Below, one piece after another: positions 45,685 to 54,164 of a stretch of DNA of 64,000 nt. Position 1 is the first letter of the stretch; every line of letters starts with the position of its first letter. The translations under genes were made by a program, and so were the position numbers. Source of the DNA: Ascidiaceihabitans sp023955215 (GTDB taxonomy: Bacteria > Pseudomonadota > Alphaproteobacteria > Rhodobacterales > Rhodobacteraceae); NCBI GenBank assembly GCA_943788345.1, contig CALSPX010000009.1:1-64000 (forward strand), given 5' to 3'. The notes under the pieces are model-generated. The model worked only from the letters and a program-made list of their open reading frames with translations. It had not been told where the DNA came from and searched no databases.

Positions 45685-46596
45685 TTACAGGACCAACACC
45701 TCTTTAAGGCAATCAGCAAGCGGTGTGCCATCCATCAAAGGAAGAGCCGCGCGAAGTTTGGTGTCATCCACAGAATGGGGCAGGTTCCAAAGGTAACGCA
45801 TCTCGTAGATTTCTTTGATTGTTGGTGAGAATAGACCAAGAAACGGAATCATAAACCATGGCATACTTCCGCGCTTCAGTTTGCGACCTGCCGTTTTCTC
45901 AACGGCTTCGATCAATTGATTGCCCGTTAAGCTGTAGCCCTTGAATCCGAATGTATCGAACTTGGGCAATGTGCTTCTAATCTCGGCAAGGCCAACCATC
46001 GCATTGGCCGCGTCAGGCAGGTACGCCCATGCATGGGGTTGGTCCGTTGGTCCGGGGTACATAATGCTTCCCTTAGAGACCTTGTTGGTGATGTGGCCGT
46101 CGAACCAATTACCTGATTGTTCTGCCTCGATAAAATCGCCAGCCCTTAGGATGATGGTTTGAACATTGGAAGCCGCGAATGCTCTCTCCATTGTCTCACG
46201 CAATTTACCTTTGCGGGTGGTTGGCGCATGGGGTGTGGTTTCAGTCAAAACAGCAGGCATTCCGCTACCATAATTGTAAACGTTGCCGGGGATCATCACA
46301 GTCGTACCGCTGTGGCGAGCTGCGGCGATCACGTTGGCTGTTAGCACGGGCATTACCTCTGACCAGGAAGGGTAGGGTGGGTTCAGCGCGTGAACGATCA
46401 CATCCATGCCTGTGCAAGCCACCGTTAATGCGTCGACATCAGAGGCGTCACCGCTCAGTTGCTTGGCCCCCTTTAACGCGGGGATGGTCCAGTTGCGGCC
46501 AAACGCTGTTACGTCCCAGCCCGCGTCGAGGAATGCTTTTTGTGCTGCGCGACCAAAACGCCCTTTTGCGCCTAGGATAATAACGGATGATGGCAT
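45685..46596 (-). CDS. NAD(P)-binding epimerase-like protein
   Basis: 303 residues from ATG 46596 with AGGAG in front; the longer frame to 46629 is rejected. SSVIILGAKGRFGRAAQKAF at 3-22 is an atypical-SDR nucleotide-binding motif, then VIVHALNPPYPSW and IPGNVYNYG. Cytoplasmic oxidoreductase or epimerase of unknown substrate. Divergent from the LysR gene, and a LysR-type palindrome lies between, so it is the likely target. Confidence 0.82.
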   Translation of the reverse strand: MPSSVIILGAKGRFGRAAQKAFLDAGWDVTAFGRNWTIPALKGAKQLSGDASDVDALTVACTGMDVIVHALNPPYPSWSEVMPVLTANVIAAARHSGTTVMIPGNVYNYGSGMPAVLTETTPHAPTTRKGKLRETMERAFAASNVQTIILRAGDFIEAEQSGNWFDGHITNKVSKGSIMYPGPTDQPHAWAYLPDAANAMVGLAEIRSTLPKFDTFGFKGYSLTGNQLIEAVEKTAGRKLKRGSMPWFMIPFLGLFSPTIKEIYEMRYLWNLPHSVDDTKLRAALPLMDGTPLADCLKEVLVL

Positions 46597-46640
46597 GATA
46601 GCTCCTATCGTGATTTGCGTTATGGGCAATCTATGCTATT

Positions 46641-46659
46641 CAATTTCAGACCGAAATTG
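46641..46659. promoter_or_regulatory. LysR-type operator between divergent genes
   Basis: CAATTTC-AGACC-GAAATTG, a perfect 7-bp palindrome with the T-N11-A spacing of LysR-type sites, 44 bp from the epimerase-like start and 27 bp from the LysR start. Confidence 0.65.
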
Positions 46660-46686
46660 GGCGAAGTTACATAAGGTTATTCAAAA

Positions 46687-47574
46687 ATGAATGGTTTAAG
46701 TTTCATACCTGACTGGGCCCTGCTCCAATCATTCGCGAGTGTCGCCGCGCACGGGTCCTTGTCTGCGGCTGCACGGGCAAGCAAAACCAGTCAACCAACT
46801 CTTAGCCGCCACATCTCGACCCTTGAGCAGGCGTTGGGTTACCGCGTACTGCGCCGAACAGCGGGGGGGATCGAACTTACACCAGAGGGTACCAAGCTGG
46901 CCGCACAGGTGTCAAAGATGAGCGAAGTCGCGGCAGGTCTTGGGCAGGTCAGTGAGGGTACAAGCTTAAAAGGAACGGTGCGTATTTCGGCGAGCCAGAT
47001 CGTTGCGACATATATCCTACCGGCGATCCTTGGCGAAATTCATGTGGAAGAACCCGATATCCAGATCGAGGTGGTGGCGACGGATGAAACCGACAATCTA
47101 CTGCGCCGCGAAGCAGATATTGCGCTGCGGATGTATCAGCCGACTCAGCTGGATGTGATTGCCAAAAAGGTGACCGAACTTGAGTTAGGGATATATGCTG
47201 CCCATTCCTATCTTGAGCGCAATGACATGCCAAAACAGTCCAAAGACCTAATGGAACATGACCTAATCGGCTATGACCGCAGTGAGCTGATTATCGATGG
47301 AATGCGCAAGATGGGCTACACCATCACTCGAGATTTTTTTAAATTCCGCAGCGATGATCAGGTGGTGTGCTGGCAGATGGTTCTGGCGGGTTTTGGGATT
47401 GGGTTTAACCAAGTGCTGATCGGGGACGCTGACCCACGGGTGCAGCGCATAGCCCCTGAAATGCCAATTGGGACAATACCAATATGGCTGGCAGCACATA
47501 CGGGTCTAAAAACAAATCCACGGGTGCGGTGCGTCTTTGATGCGCTTTATGCGCGCATCCACAAACTGCGTTAA
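46687..47574 (+). CDS. LysR-family transcriptional regulator
   Basis: 295 residues. The N-terminal winged helix-turn-helix has LQSFASVAAHGSLSAAARA and TSQPTLSRHISTLEQALGYRVL; a periplasmic-binding-like effector domain follows from about residue 90. Divergent from the epimerase-like gene, which it probably controls with itself. Its TAA and that of the next minus-strand gene share TTAA at 47571-47574. Confidence 0.92.
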   Translation: MNGLSFIPDWALLQSFASVAAHGSLSAAARASKTSQPTLSRHISTLEQALGYRVLRRTAGGIELTPEGTKLAAQVSKMSEVAAGLGQVSEGTSLKGTVRISASQIVATYILPAILGEIHVEEPDIQIEVVATDETDNLLRREADIALRMYQPTQLDVIAKKVTELELGIYAAHSYLERNDMPKQSKDLMEHDLIGYDRSELIIDGMRKMGYTITRDFFKFRSDDQVVCWQMVLAGFGIGFNQVLIGDADPRVQRIAPEMPIGTIPIWLAAHTGLKTNPRVRCVFDALYARIHKLR

Positions 47575-47897
47575 GTTTGGTTGATGCTCTCGATGTAGCG
47601 GCGCATTTCTTCGGTCTCGTGACGAGCATCACGAAGACCATCCATCGCCGCGCGTAATTCAGCCTCTGTTTGGTTCAGCTGGTTGGTCAACTCTGCCTCA
47701 CGTTGCTGAAGATATGTGATCGCTTGATCACGTGTTTCTTCGGCTTCATGCAGTTCTTGGCTCATGCGATCCAACTCTGCCACATCGCCTGCTGCCACGC
47801 GGGTAAAGCGGTGCACCAGCCAGTTGGCAAACCAACCAAGGCAAAATGCAACGAACAGAATAATCGCTGTAGCGACTACGAATTCAGTTCTGCTCAT
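47571..47897 (-). CDS. Membrane protein with coiled-coil tail, unknown function
   Basis: 108 residues from ATG 47897; the open frame continues upstream only by overlapping the OmpA-like gene. One membrane helix (residues 5-25, TAIILFVAFCLGWFANWL) is followed by an unbroken heptad-rich coiled coil (about 35-105). It overlaps the end of the OmpA-family gene by 14 bp, so the two are coupled and may act together at the envelope. Confidence 0.72.
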   Translation of the reverse strand: MSRTEFVVATAIILFVAFCLGWFANWLVHRFTRVAAGDVAELDRMSQELHEAEETRDQAITYLQQREAELTNQLNQTEAELRAAMDGLRDARHETEEMRRYIESINQT

Positions 47898-49812
47898 CGG
47901 TTTTCCCTTCACTAGGCTCTGTATTCTCAGACTGAGGTGTATTGCTTGTTTCTGCAATAGTTTCCAGCGTTGTTTCACCCTCATCTGCAGATGCAGCAGG
48001 GCGTATCAATTTAAACTCAATGCGACGGTTGGCTTCGCGGCCTTCTTCGGTGTCGTTGTCTTGCAATGGTAGGCTTTCACCGTAGCCTTTTGCCGAGAAC
48101 GAAGAGGTCAGAACGCGGCGCGCTCTTAGTTCGTTCAAAACAGACTGTGCGCGGCTTTGGCTAAGGGCGAGGTTCATTTCTTCGCGACCCTGGCTGTCGG
48201 TGTGCCCCTGAATTTCCAAGCGAATGTCACCGCAGGTTTTGAGCAACTCGGCGATCTTGTCCATCGTGTCCAAAGTGGATGCGTCAATCGTGGCGCTGCC
48301 AGGTTCAAAGCTGATTTGGCCCGTGGACACAATCTGGCGAACATCCGCTTCGCATTCTGCAGGTTCTGGAATGCCCGCAACAGGATCAAGTTTCTCTTGA
48401 TAGGTTACGTCGACTTCGAATTCTTGTGCTTCACCAAGTTTAGTTGCCAAAAGTGTTGCAATCGCGCGGCTTGCATTAGGATCGCCTGTATTGCCGCGCA
48501 CGCTCATGGTTGTGGGAGTTACAGTGACGGCACCGTTATTCAGCCCTGAGAGGGCCTCTAGCCCAGTCAGAACACGTGCTGGCCAATCGTTTGGCAGGCC
48601 GTCTACCACGCGTGTGGCAATATAAACTTTGTCTGAACCAAAGCGCGCCTTGGCATAGCTGTCCACGACAGAGCGCAGGTTGTCGCTCACCAATCGGCCG
48701 CGCAACTGCACCTGACCTTCAGGGCTTAGGGTCGCGGTGAATTCTGGGGGACCTTGGTCGGGGTCAACGGTTTCTGGCAGCTTTGCGTACAGGGCAAAGG
48801 CGTCTGGCAACGAGGTTTCCAATTCACCTACGACACGGTCAAATTGACCCTCTGCAGTGCCTTCAGCCCCAATCAAAGTGATGTCAGCGTTTGATATTGT
48901 GACGGATCCACCGCCCAACTCAGCCAAGGCTTTGATACTGTCATTAACGGCACTGGACCAATTTGCGCTTGGGACGCCCATACCAACCGTACATTTCACA
49001 TCACCGGCCAAACCTGCGTCCTTAGCGGCGGCAAGAATAACCGCTTTGGCCTCTTCAGTATCAGCCGAACAGGCGTCAAACCGTGCACCTGTTTCGTCGA
49101 TCAAGAAACGCAAAGTAAATGGTGTGATCACTGGACGTGGTGCCGATATATCAAGGCGCATTCGCAAACCCGGAGGGGCCGCACGGTTCAGCCGCTTTTC
49201 GAGTGCTGCTTTATCCTCAGCGCTGTCAGTAATGGCTGTAATTGAAACGCGTCCAGCCGATACTGAAACCTTAGAACGGGGCAATTGTTCCATCTCGGTC
49301 AGGGCAAAGGCAAGCGCATCATCCCAACCTTCAGGGGTCGGATAGTCAGCGCTTTCAATTAAATCAGTTACTTTGCCGTTTCCGCTCATTGCAGAAAAAC
49401 GGTCTAAAATATCGTCGCGGTCTGTCTGTGTTGGAATAAGCCCGATGACTGAGATCCCAGAATCATTGCGCAAAATTTCAGCGGAAAAGCGCGGTGGTGC
49501 AATGGCAGCGGATGCCTCAACCTGCATATTATCGATAACGCGGGCGGCATCCACAATTGTGCCAGCTGTACTAAGGGCTGCAAAGCGTGTGGCCTCAGTT
49601 GGTGCAATGCCCTCAAGGGTCACCTGCAAGCCATCGGCTTCGACTTCTGCCCACGGCATTTCTGCTGTGTCCAGCGCTTGGCGCACGCCAATCTCTGACG
49701 TTTCCTCGATCAACTTTACGGAAAAGCTGGCCGCTACAAGTGAAACAGCGGCCGCTGAAACAAAGGTAATGGCAACAATGGCGATCGCGGACAGACGCAT
49801 GGGCGTTTTCAT
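47884..49812 (-). CDS. OmpA-family envelope protein with N-terminal membrane anchor
   Basis: 642 residues from ATG 49812. One membrane helix at about 6-30 is followed by a long region with repeated BON-like alpha/beta units (VEADGLQVTLEGIAP; FSAEILRNDSGISVIGLIP; FTATLSPEGQVQLRGRL). The C-terminal OmpA domain (about 510-625; LEIQGHTDSQGREEMNLALS, GYGESLP) should bind peptidoglycan. A peptidoglycan-linked inner-membrane protein, role unknown. Precedes the coiled-coil gene. Confidence 0.85.
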   Translation of the reverse strand: MKTPMRLSAIAIVAITFVSAAAVSLVAASFSVKLIEETSEIGVRQALDTAEMPWAEVEADGLQVTLEGIAPTEATRFAALSTAGTIVDAARVIDNMQVEASAAIAPPRFSAEILRNDSGISVIGLIPTQTDRDDILDRFSAMSGNGKVTDLIESADYPTPEGWDDALAFALTEMEQLPRSKVSVSAGRVSITAITDSAEDKAALEKRLNRAAPPGLRMRLDISAPRPVITPFTLRFLIDETGARFDACSADTEEAKAVILAAAKDAGLAGDVKCTVGMGVPSANWSSAVNDSIKALAELGGGSVTISNADITLIGAEGTAEGQFDRVVGELETSLPDAFALYAKLPETVDPDQGPPEFTATLSPEGQVQLRGRLVSDNLRSVVDSYAKARFGSDKVYIATRVVDGLPNDWPARVLTGLEALSGLNNGAVTVTPTTMSVRGNTGDPNASRAIATLLATKLGEAQEFEVDVTYQEKLDPVAGIPEPAECEADVRQIVSTGQISFEPGSATIDASTLDTMDKIAELLKTCGDIRLEIQGHTDSQGREEMNLALSQSRAQSVLNELRARRVLTSSFSAKGYGESLPLQDNDTEEGREANRRIEFKLIRPAASADEGETTLETIAETSNTPQSENTEPSEGKTDEQN

Positions 49813-49873
49813 CTCAGTTGTGGGGCCAAACGTGGCGTAATGCACTGATACGCTGTGAGGCTGCGTGATTCAA

Positions 49874-50836
49874 TCAAACGAACAGAGCAATTGCAAAAAA
49901 CAACAGCGGAATCATGCCGGTGTCCCGGTTTACGCGAAACAATTGCATGCATTTTGCTGGATCGTTGATGTCCAAGCCACGTAATTGCCATGCCATATGC
50001 CATCCCATCGCCCACGGCCCTGCCAAAGCAAAGACCATGGCTAAGGCGGATGCGTCAGGCAATGCGCTGAAAATCACGGCAATCCCCATCAATCCAACAG
50101 TCAGTGCTAGAAAGCGGCGCAGCCAATCCGGTGTTTTTTCTGCAAATAAGCGCGCGGTTGATTTCACACCAATGAGCGCATCGTCTTCGATGTCTTGATG
50201 GGCATAAATCGTATCGTAAAACAGGGTCCATGCGATACCCGCTAAGTACAAGACAACGGCGGGTGCCTCCAAGCGGCCGGTGTGCGCAGTCCACGCTAGC
50301 AAGGCCCCCCAATTGAACGCAAGTCCAAGGAAAACTTGGGGCCACCACGTAAAGCGTTTGGCAAAGGGATAAACTGCAACAGGGATTAGGGCCAAGACGC
50401 CTAACCTGATCGCTGCGGTGTTGAATGTCAGCAAAATACAGAAGGAAATAAGGGCCTGAAGCCCCATCCATACCAACGCAGCTTTGCCACTCACCTGTCC
50501 GGATGGGATTGGTCTGGATCGTGTTCGCTCAACTTGGGCATCAATGTCTCGGTCGGTGAAATCGTTCCACGTGCACCCTGCGCCGCGCATCAGCCACGCA
50601 CCTGCAGCGCAGCCGACAGCGATCCATAGATCGTGCCAGCCCATTTGTTGGTCGCTCAACATAGCAAGCATCAAACCCCACCAACATGGGATCAAAAGCA
50701 GCCACGTCCCGATAGGACGATCAGCCCGCGAAAGGCGCAAACATGGACGCGTCCACGGCGGGGCCCATGTATCGACCCAATTGTTTTTTACTGCATCTGC
50801 GACGTGACCATCTGGTGCTGGCGTATTCTCTTGCAT
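49874..50836 (-). CDS. ubiA: 4-hydroxybenzoate polyprenyltransferase
   Basis: 320 residues from ATG 50836. The two Asp-rich prenyl diphosphate motifs are NDFTDRDID (near 95) and YDTIYAHQDIEDD (near 215), within about nine membrane helices. It prenylates 4-hydroxybenzoate in ubiquinone synthesis. Its start is only 12 bp from that of rsmE on the other strand. Confidence 0.95.
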   Translation of the reverse strand: MQENTPAPDGHVADAVKNNWVDTWAPPWTRPCLRLSRADRPIGTWLLLIPCWWGLMLAMLSDQQMGWHDLWIAVGCAAGAWLMRGAGCTWNDFTDRDIDAQVERTRSRPIPSGQVSGKAALVWMGLQALISFCILLTFNTAAIRLGVLALIPVAVYPFAKRFTWWPQVFLGLAFNWGALLAWTAHTGRLEAPAVVLYLAGIAWTLFYDTIYAHQDIEDDALIGVKSTARLFAEKTPDWLRRFLALTVGLMGIAVIFSALPDASALAMVFALAGPWAMGWHMAWQLRGLDINDPAKCMQLFRVNRDTGMIPLLFFAIALFV

Positions 50837-50848
50837 ATGTATCAACTC

Positions 50849-51571
50849 ATGACAGCTAAGATCCGCCTTTACATAGACGCAGCCCTCAGTGCAGGGCAAT
50901 CAGTTCCTTTAACAAAGGAGCAGGCACATTACCTATTTGGCGTGATGCGGCTTTCATTAGGCGCGCAAGTTCTGTTGTTTGACGGGGTGAACGGTGAATT
51001 TATTGCTGATGTCGTCGAAGCAGGAAAACGCAGCGGCACATTGTTGATCGCATCTCAAACGCGTCCATTGCAGATGCCACCCGATTTATGGCTGCTTTTC
51101 GCACCAATCAAAAAGACCCGTACAGATTTCATCGTTGAGAAAGCCGCCGAAATGGGCGCGTCACGTATTGTGCCTGTGCAGACGGAATACACCAACTCGG
51201 GCCGTATCTCACAGGAACGCTTGCAAGCCCACGCTGTTGAAGCGGCAGAGCAATGTGGCGGCACCTACGTTCCGAAAGTGGATGAAATGAAGCGATTGGG
51301 TCGCGTCTTGAACGATTGGGACACGTCACGCCAAATCATGTTCTGTGACGAAGCAACCGCCAATGATCCCGCAACCCCGTTTGAAGGTGGTGCAGGGCCT
51401 TGGGCCATTCTGATCGGGCCAGAAGGTGGATTTTCGCCTAATGAACGCAAACGGTTGCGAGGGTTGGAGTATGCCCACGTTGCCCAATTGGGACCACGTA
51501 TTCTGCGTGCAGACACCGCAGCCGTCGCCGCGCTGACCCTGTGGCAAACAGCGTTAGGGGATTGGAAATGA
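50849..51571 (+). CDS. rsmE: 16S rRNA (uracil(1498)-N(3))-methyltransferase
   Basis: 240 residues from ATG 50849 (MTAKIRLYID, the usual start; ATG 50837 is an alternative). A PUA-like N-terminal domain and a SPOUT knot with ILIGPEGGFSPNE and QLGPRILRADTAAVAAL near the end. Methylates U1498 of 16S rRNA. Overlaps the next gene by 4 bp. Confidence 0.95.
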   Translation: MTAKIRLYIDAALSAGQSVPLTKEQAHYLFGVMRLSLGAQVLLFDGVNGEFIADVVEAGKRSGTLLIASQTRPLQMPPDLWLLFAPIKKTRTDFIVEKAAEMGASRIVPVQTEYTNSGRISQERLQAHAVEAAEQCGGTYVPKVDEMKRLGRVLNDWDTSRQIMFCDEATANDPATPFEGGAGPWAILIGPEGGFSPNERKRLRGLEYAHVAQLGPRILRADTAAVAALTLWQTALGDWK

Positions 51572-52095
51572 GCTTTATCCGTCCAGAAGCTGCCGCCGGA
51601 ATGAACCGCTGGCGAGAGGCGCTTTATGGTGGCGTGATTCTGGCCTTGGGCCTGTTCTGGATTTTTGGCTCACGCGGTTTGCTATATTTGCTGGGCTTTC
51701 CAGTTACGATAGTTGCGCTGATCCTGATCTGGGTTGGTATCCAACGGGGCCGTTTTCGCACTGACGCGGGTGGTGCGGGCGCTGTCCAGATTGATGAGGG
51801 GCAGATCGCTTACTTTGGCCCGATGACGGGTGGTGCGGTAGCCTTGGCTGATCTAGAGCGCCTCACACTTGTGCGCAGCCTCAAACCAGCGCATTGGCGT
51901 CTGGATACACCCCATGCTGATAGCTTGCTAATCCCAGTCAATGCTGCTGGATCAGAGGCCTTGTTTGATGCCTTTGCGACATTGCCTGACCTCAAAACCG
52001 AACGTATGTTAAGTGAGTTGAACGGATCTGATGATCAACCAGTTGTGATCTGGGAAAAGCGCACAATGCGCCCCGCACACCTCAGGTTACATTGA
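51568..52095 (+). CDS. Two-helix membrane protein of unknown function
   Basis: 175 residues from ATG 51568, overlapping the rsmE stop. Two membrane helices at about 20-58 are followed by a beta-rich cytoplasmic domain (VQIDEGQIAYFGPMTGGAVALADLERLTLVR), the same layout as the proteins at 11304 and 55981. It sits between rsmE and gshA, a place I recall as conserved in Rhodobacteraceae. Function unknown. Confidence 0.8.
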   Translation: MSFIRPEAAAGMNRWREALYGGVILALGLFWIFGSRGLLYLLGFPVTIVALILIWVGIQRGRFRTDAGGAGAVQIDEGQIAYFGPMTGGAVALADLERLTLVRSLKPAHWRLDTPHADSLLIPVNAAGSEALFDAFATLPDLKTERMLSELNGSDDQPVVIWEKRTMRPAHLRLH

Positions 52096-52156
52096 CTCCG
52101 CTTTCAATTCGCATCATCCCTAAATTCCTGAACTCAGCCAATCTTGGAGCTATGTC

Positions 52157-53527
52157 ATGTCCATTCCACAAACCGGCGGCGGACCTATCGAACATCACGA
52201 CCAATTGGCCGAATATTTGGCTGAGGGATGCAAACCAAAAGCAGATTGGCGCATCGGGACCGAGCACGAGAAGTTTGGCTATTGCAAAGACACGCTAAAG
52301 CCACTGCCATTTGAGGGCGAACGATCCATCGTTTCCGTTCTGGAAGGGTTGCGCGATCGTCATGGGTGGGCCGAAGTGCGCGAAGGCGGTCACTTGATCG
52401 GCCTAGAAAAAGACGGCGCGAATGTTTCTTTGGAGCCAGGTGGGGCACTTGAGTTATCCGGTGCACCTGTCGAGACGATCCATGAAACATGTGATGAGGT
52501 GAACGTTCACCTGCGAGAAGTCAAAGAAATTTCAGACGAAATTGGTGTTGGTTTCATCGGTTTGGGAGCGGCTCCAATTTGGCAGCACGCGGAAATGCCC
52601 TTGATGCCCAAGGGCCGCTACAAGCTGATGGATGCCTATATGGACAAGGTCGGCACCGCTGGCACGACCATGATGCGCCGCACCTGTACGGTTCAAGTGA
52701 ACCTAGATTTCGGGTCCGAGGTCGACATGGTGCAAAAACTGCGCGTGGCTTTGGCCTTGCAGCCTGTTGCGACGGCATTGTTTGCGAACTCTCCCTTCTT
52801 TGAGGGGAAACTGAACGGGCATAAATCGTGGCGTGGCCGCGTGTGGCGTCACCTTGATGACGATCGCACTGGCATGTTGCCATGGGTGTTTGAAGACGGC
52901 ATGGGCTTTGAACGCTGGGTTCAATATGCCCTCGATGTACCGATGTATTTTGTCTATCGCGATGGGAAATATATCAACGCATTGGGCATGTCGTTCCGCG
53001 ATTTCCTAAAGGGAAATCTACCTGCATTGCCGGGCGAAACACCAACGCTATCTGATTGGGCAGATCACCTAACGACGGCCTTCCCAGAGGCGCGTATCAA
53101 GAAATTCATGGAAATGCGCGGTGCCGATGGTGGGCCGTGGCGCCGTTTGTGTGCGCTTCCTGCATTTTGGGTTGGTCTGATGTATGACCAAACCGCTTTG
53201 GACGGCGCATGGGATCTGGTGAAAAACTGGACCGCAGAACAGCGCGAAGAATTGCGCATTGCAGCTTCTGTTGACGGATTGCAGGCTAAGGTTGATGGTA
53301 TCAACATGCATGACATTGCGCGCGAAGCGGTGGCGCTAAGCCACAGTGGCTTGGTCGCACGCGGGCGCAGCGGCGCCGGTGGTATGGTTCCTGATGAAAC
53401 ACATTTCTTGAACGCGCTGCATGAAAGCATCGAAAGCGGAAAAACACCTGCTGACGAATTGCTAGATCGCTATCACGGCGATTGGAATGGCGACATTTCC
53501 AAAGTGTTTGGCGAATATTCTTACTAA
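52157..53527 (+). CDS. gshA: Glutamate--cysteine ligase
   Basis: 456 residues of the alphaproteobacterial/plant-type ligase. WRIGTEHEKFGYC near 35, SLEPGGALELSGAP near 95, TCTVQVNLDFGSE near 178 and LPAFWVGLMYD near 335 are conserved. First step of glutathione synthesis, cytoplasmic. It ends at a hairpin shared with plsY on the other strand. Confidence 0.95.
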   Translation: MSIPQTGGGPIEHHDQLAEYLAEGCKPKADWRIGTEHEKFGYCKDTLKPLPFEGERSIVSVLEGLRDRHGWAEVREGGHLIGLEKDGANVSLEPGGALELSGAPVETIHETCDEVNVHLREVKEISDEIGVGFIGLGAAPIWQHAEMPLMPKGRYKLMDAYMDKVGTAGTTMMRRTCTVQVNLDFGSEVDMVQKLRVALALQPVATALFANSPFFEGKLNGHKSWRGRVWRHLDDDRTGMLPWVFEDGMGFERWVQYALDVPMYFVYRDGKYINALGMSFRDFLKGNLPALPGETPTLSDWADHLTTAFPEARIKKFMEMRGADGGPWRRLCALPAFWVGLMYDQTALDGAWDLVKNWTAEQREELRIAASVDGLQAKVDGINMHDIAREAVALSHSGLVARGRSGAGGMVPDETHFLNALHESIESGKTPADELLDRYHGDWNGDISKVFGEYSY

Positions 53528-53529
53528 AG

Positions 53530-53548
53530 GTAGGGGCGGTGCCCCTAC
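53530..53548. terminator. Bidirectional hairpin between gshA and plsY
   Basis: GTAGGGGC (53530-53537) and GCCCCTAC (53541-53548) pair perfectly around GGT, two bases past the gshA stop and four before the plsY stop. No long U-run on either side, so it may need help from Rho. Confidence 0.6.
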
Positions 53549-53552
53549 GACC

Positions 53553-54161
53553 TTAAGTTTTCGCGCCAATCTTTGGCTCTGTTCCAAGACGAATGCGCGT
53601 GATGTTTTCGCGGTGGCGGAAAAACACCATTAGTGTCAGGAAAATGCCCATGAACAGGGCGGAACCGCCACCCATCAAGACCAATAGAAACGTAGACGCA
53701 GCGGCTGAAACCAACGCGCCCATTGACGAGATGCGCCAGCCAAAAGCGCCAATCAACCATGCAACGCAACATGCTACACCCACTGGAAACGAATAAGCCA
53801 GCATGATGCCAAGGAATGTTGCAACACCTTTGCCACCTTTAAACTTCAGCCAGATTGGGAAGCAGTGGCCCAGCATCGCCATGACCGCAGCGAGTTGCGC
53901 CGCATCTTCACCTGCAAAATTACGAGCCAATAAAAGGACAACTGCACCTTTGGCAGCATCAAAGATCAACGTAAGTGCAGCGGCCTTCTTGTTGCCCGTG
54001 CGCAGAACATTCGTCGCGCCGATATTCCCAGAACCAATGTCGCGCAGGTTTCCAAGGTTCATCATGCGGGCCACAACCATCCCAAACGGAATTGAGCCAA
54101 GAAGATAACCGATGGTTGCCCAAAGGGTCAGAACAACGGCTGAGTTTTCGATAATAGGCAT
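53553..54161 (-). CDS. plsY: Glycerol-3-phosphate acyltransferase PlsY
   Basis: 202 residues with five or so membrane helices. GSIPFGMVVAR, the RDIGSGNIGATNVLR motif near 40 and KFKGGKGVATFLG near 103 are the three PlsY motifs. Transfers acyl from acyl phosphate to glycerol 3-phosphate. It follows pyrC' by 3 bp, ending the operon. Confidence 0.96.
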   Translation of the reverse strand: MPIIENSAVVLTLWATIGYLLGSIPFGMVVARMMNLGNLRDIGSGNIGATNVLRTGNKKAAALTLIFDAAKGAVVLLLARNFAGEDAAQLAAVMAMLGHCFPIWLKFKGGKGVATFLGIMLAYSFPVGVACCVAWLIGAFGWRISSMGALVSAAASTFLLVLMGGGSALFMGIFLTLMVFFRHRENITRIRLGTEPKIGAKT

Positions 54162-54164
54162 TGC

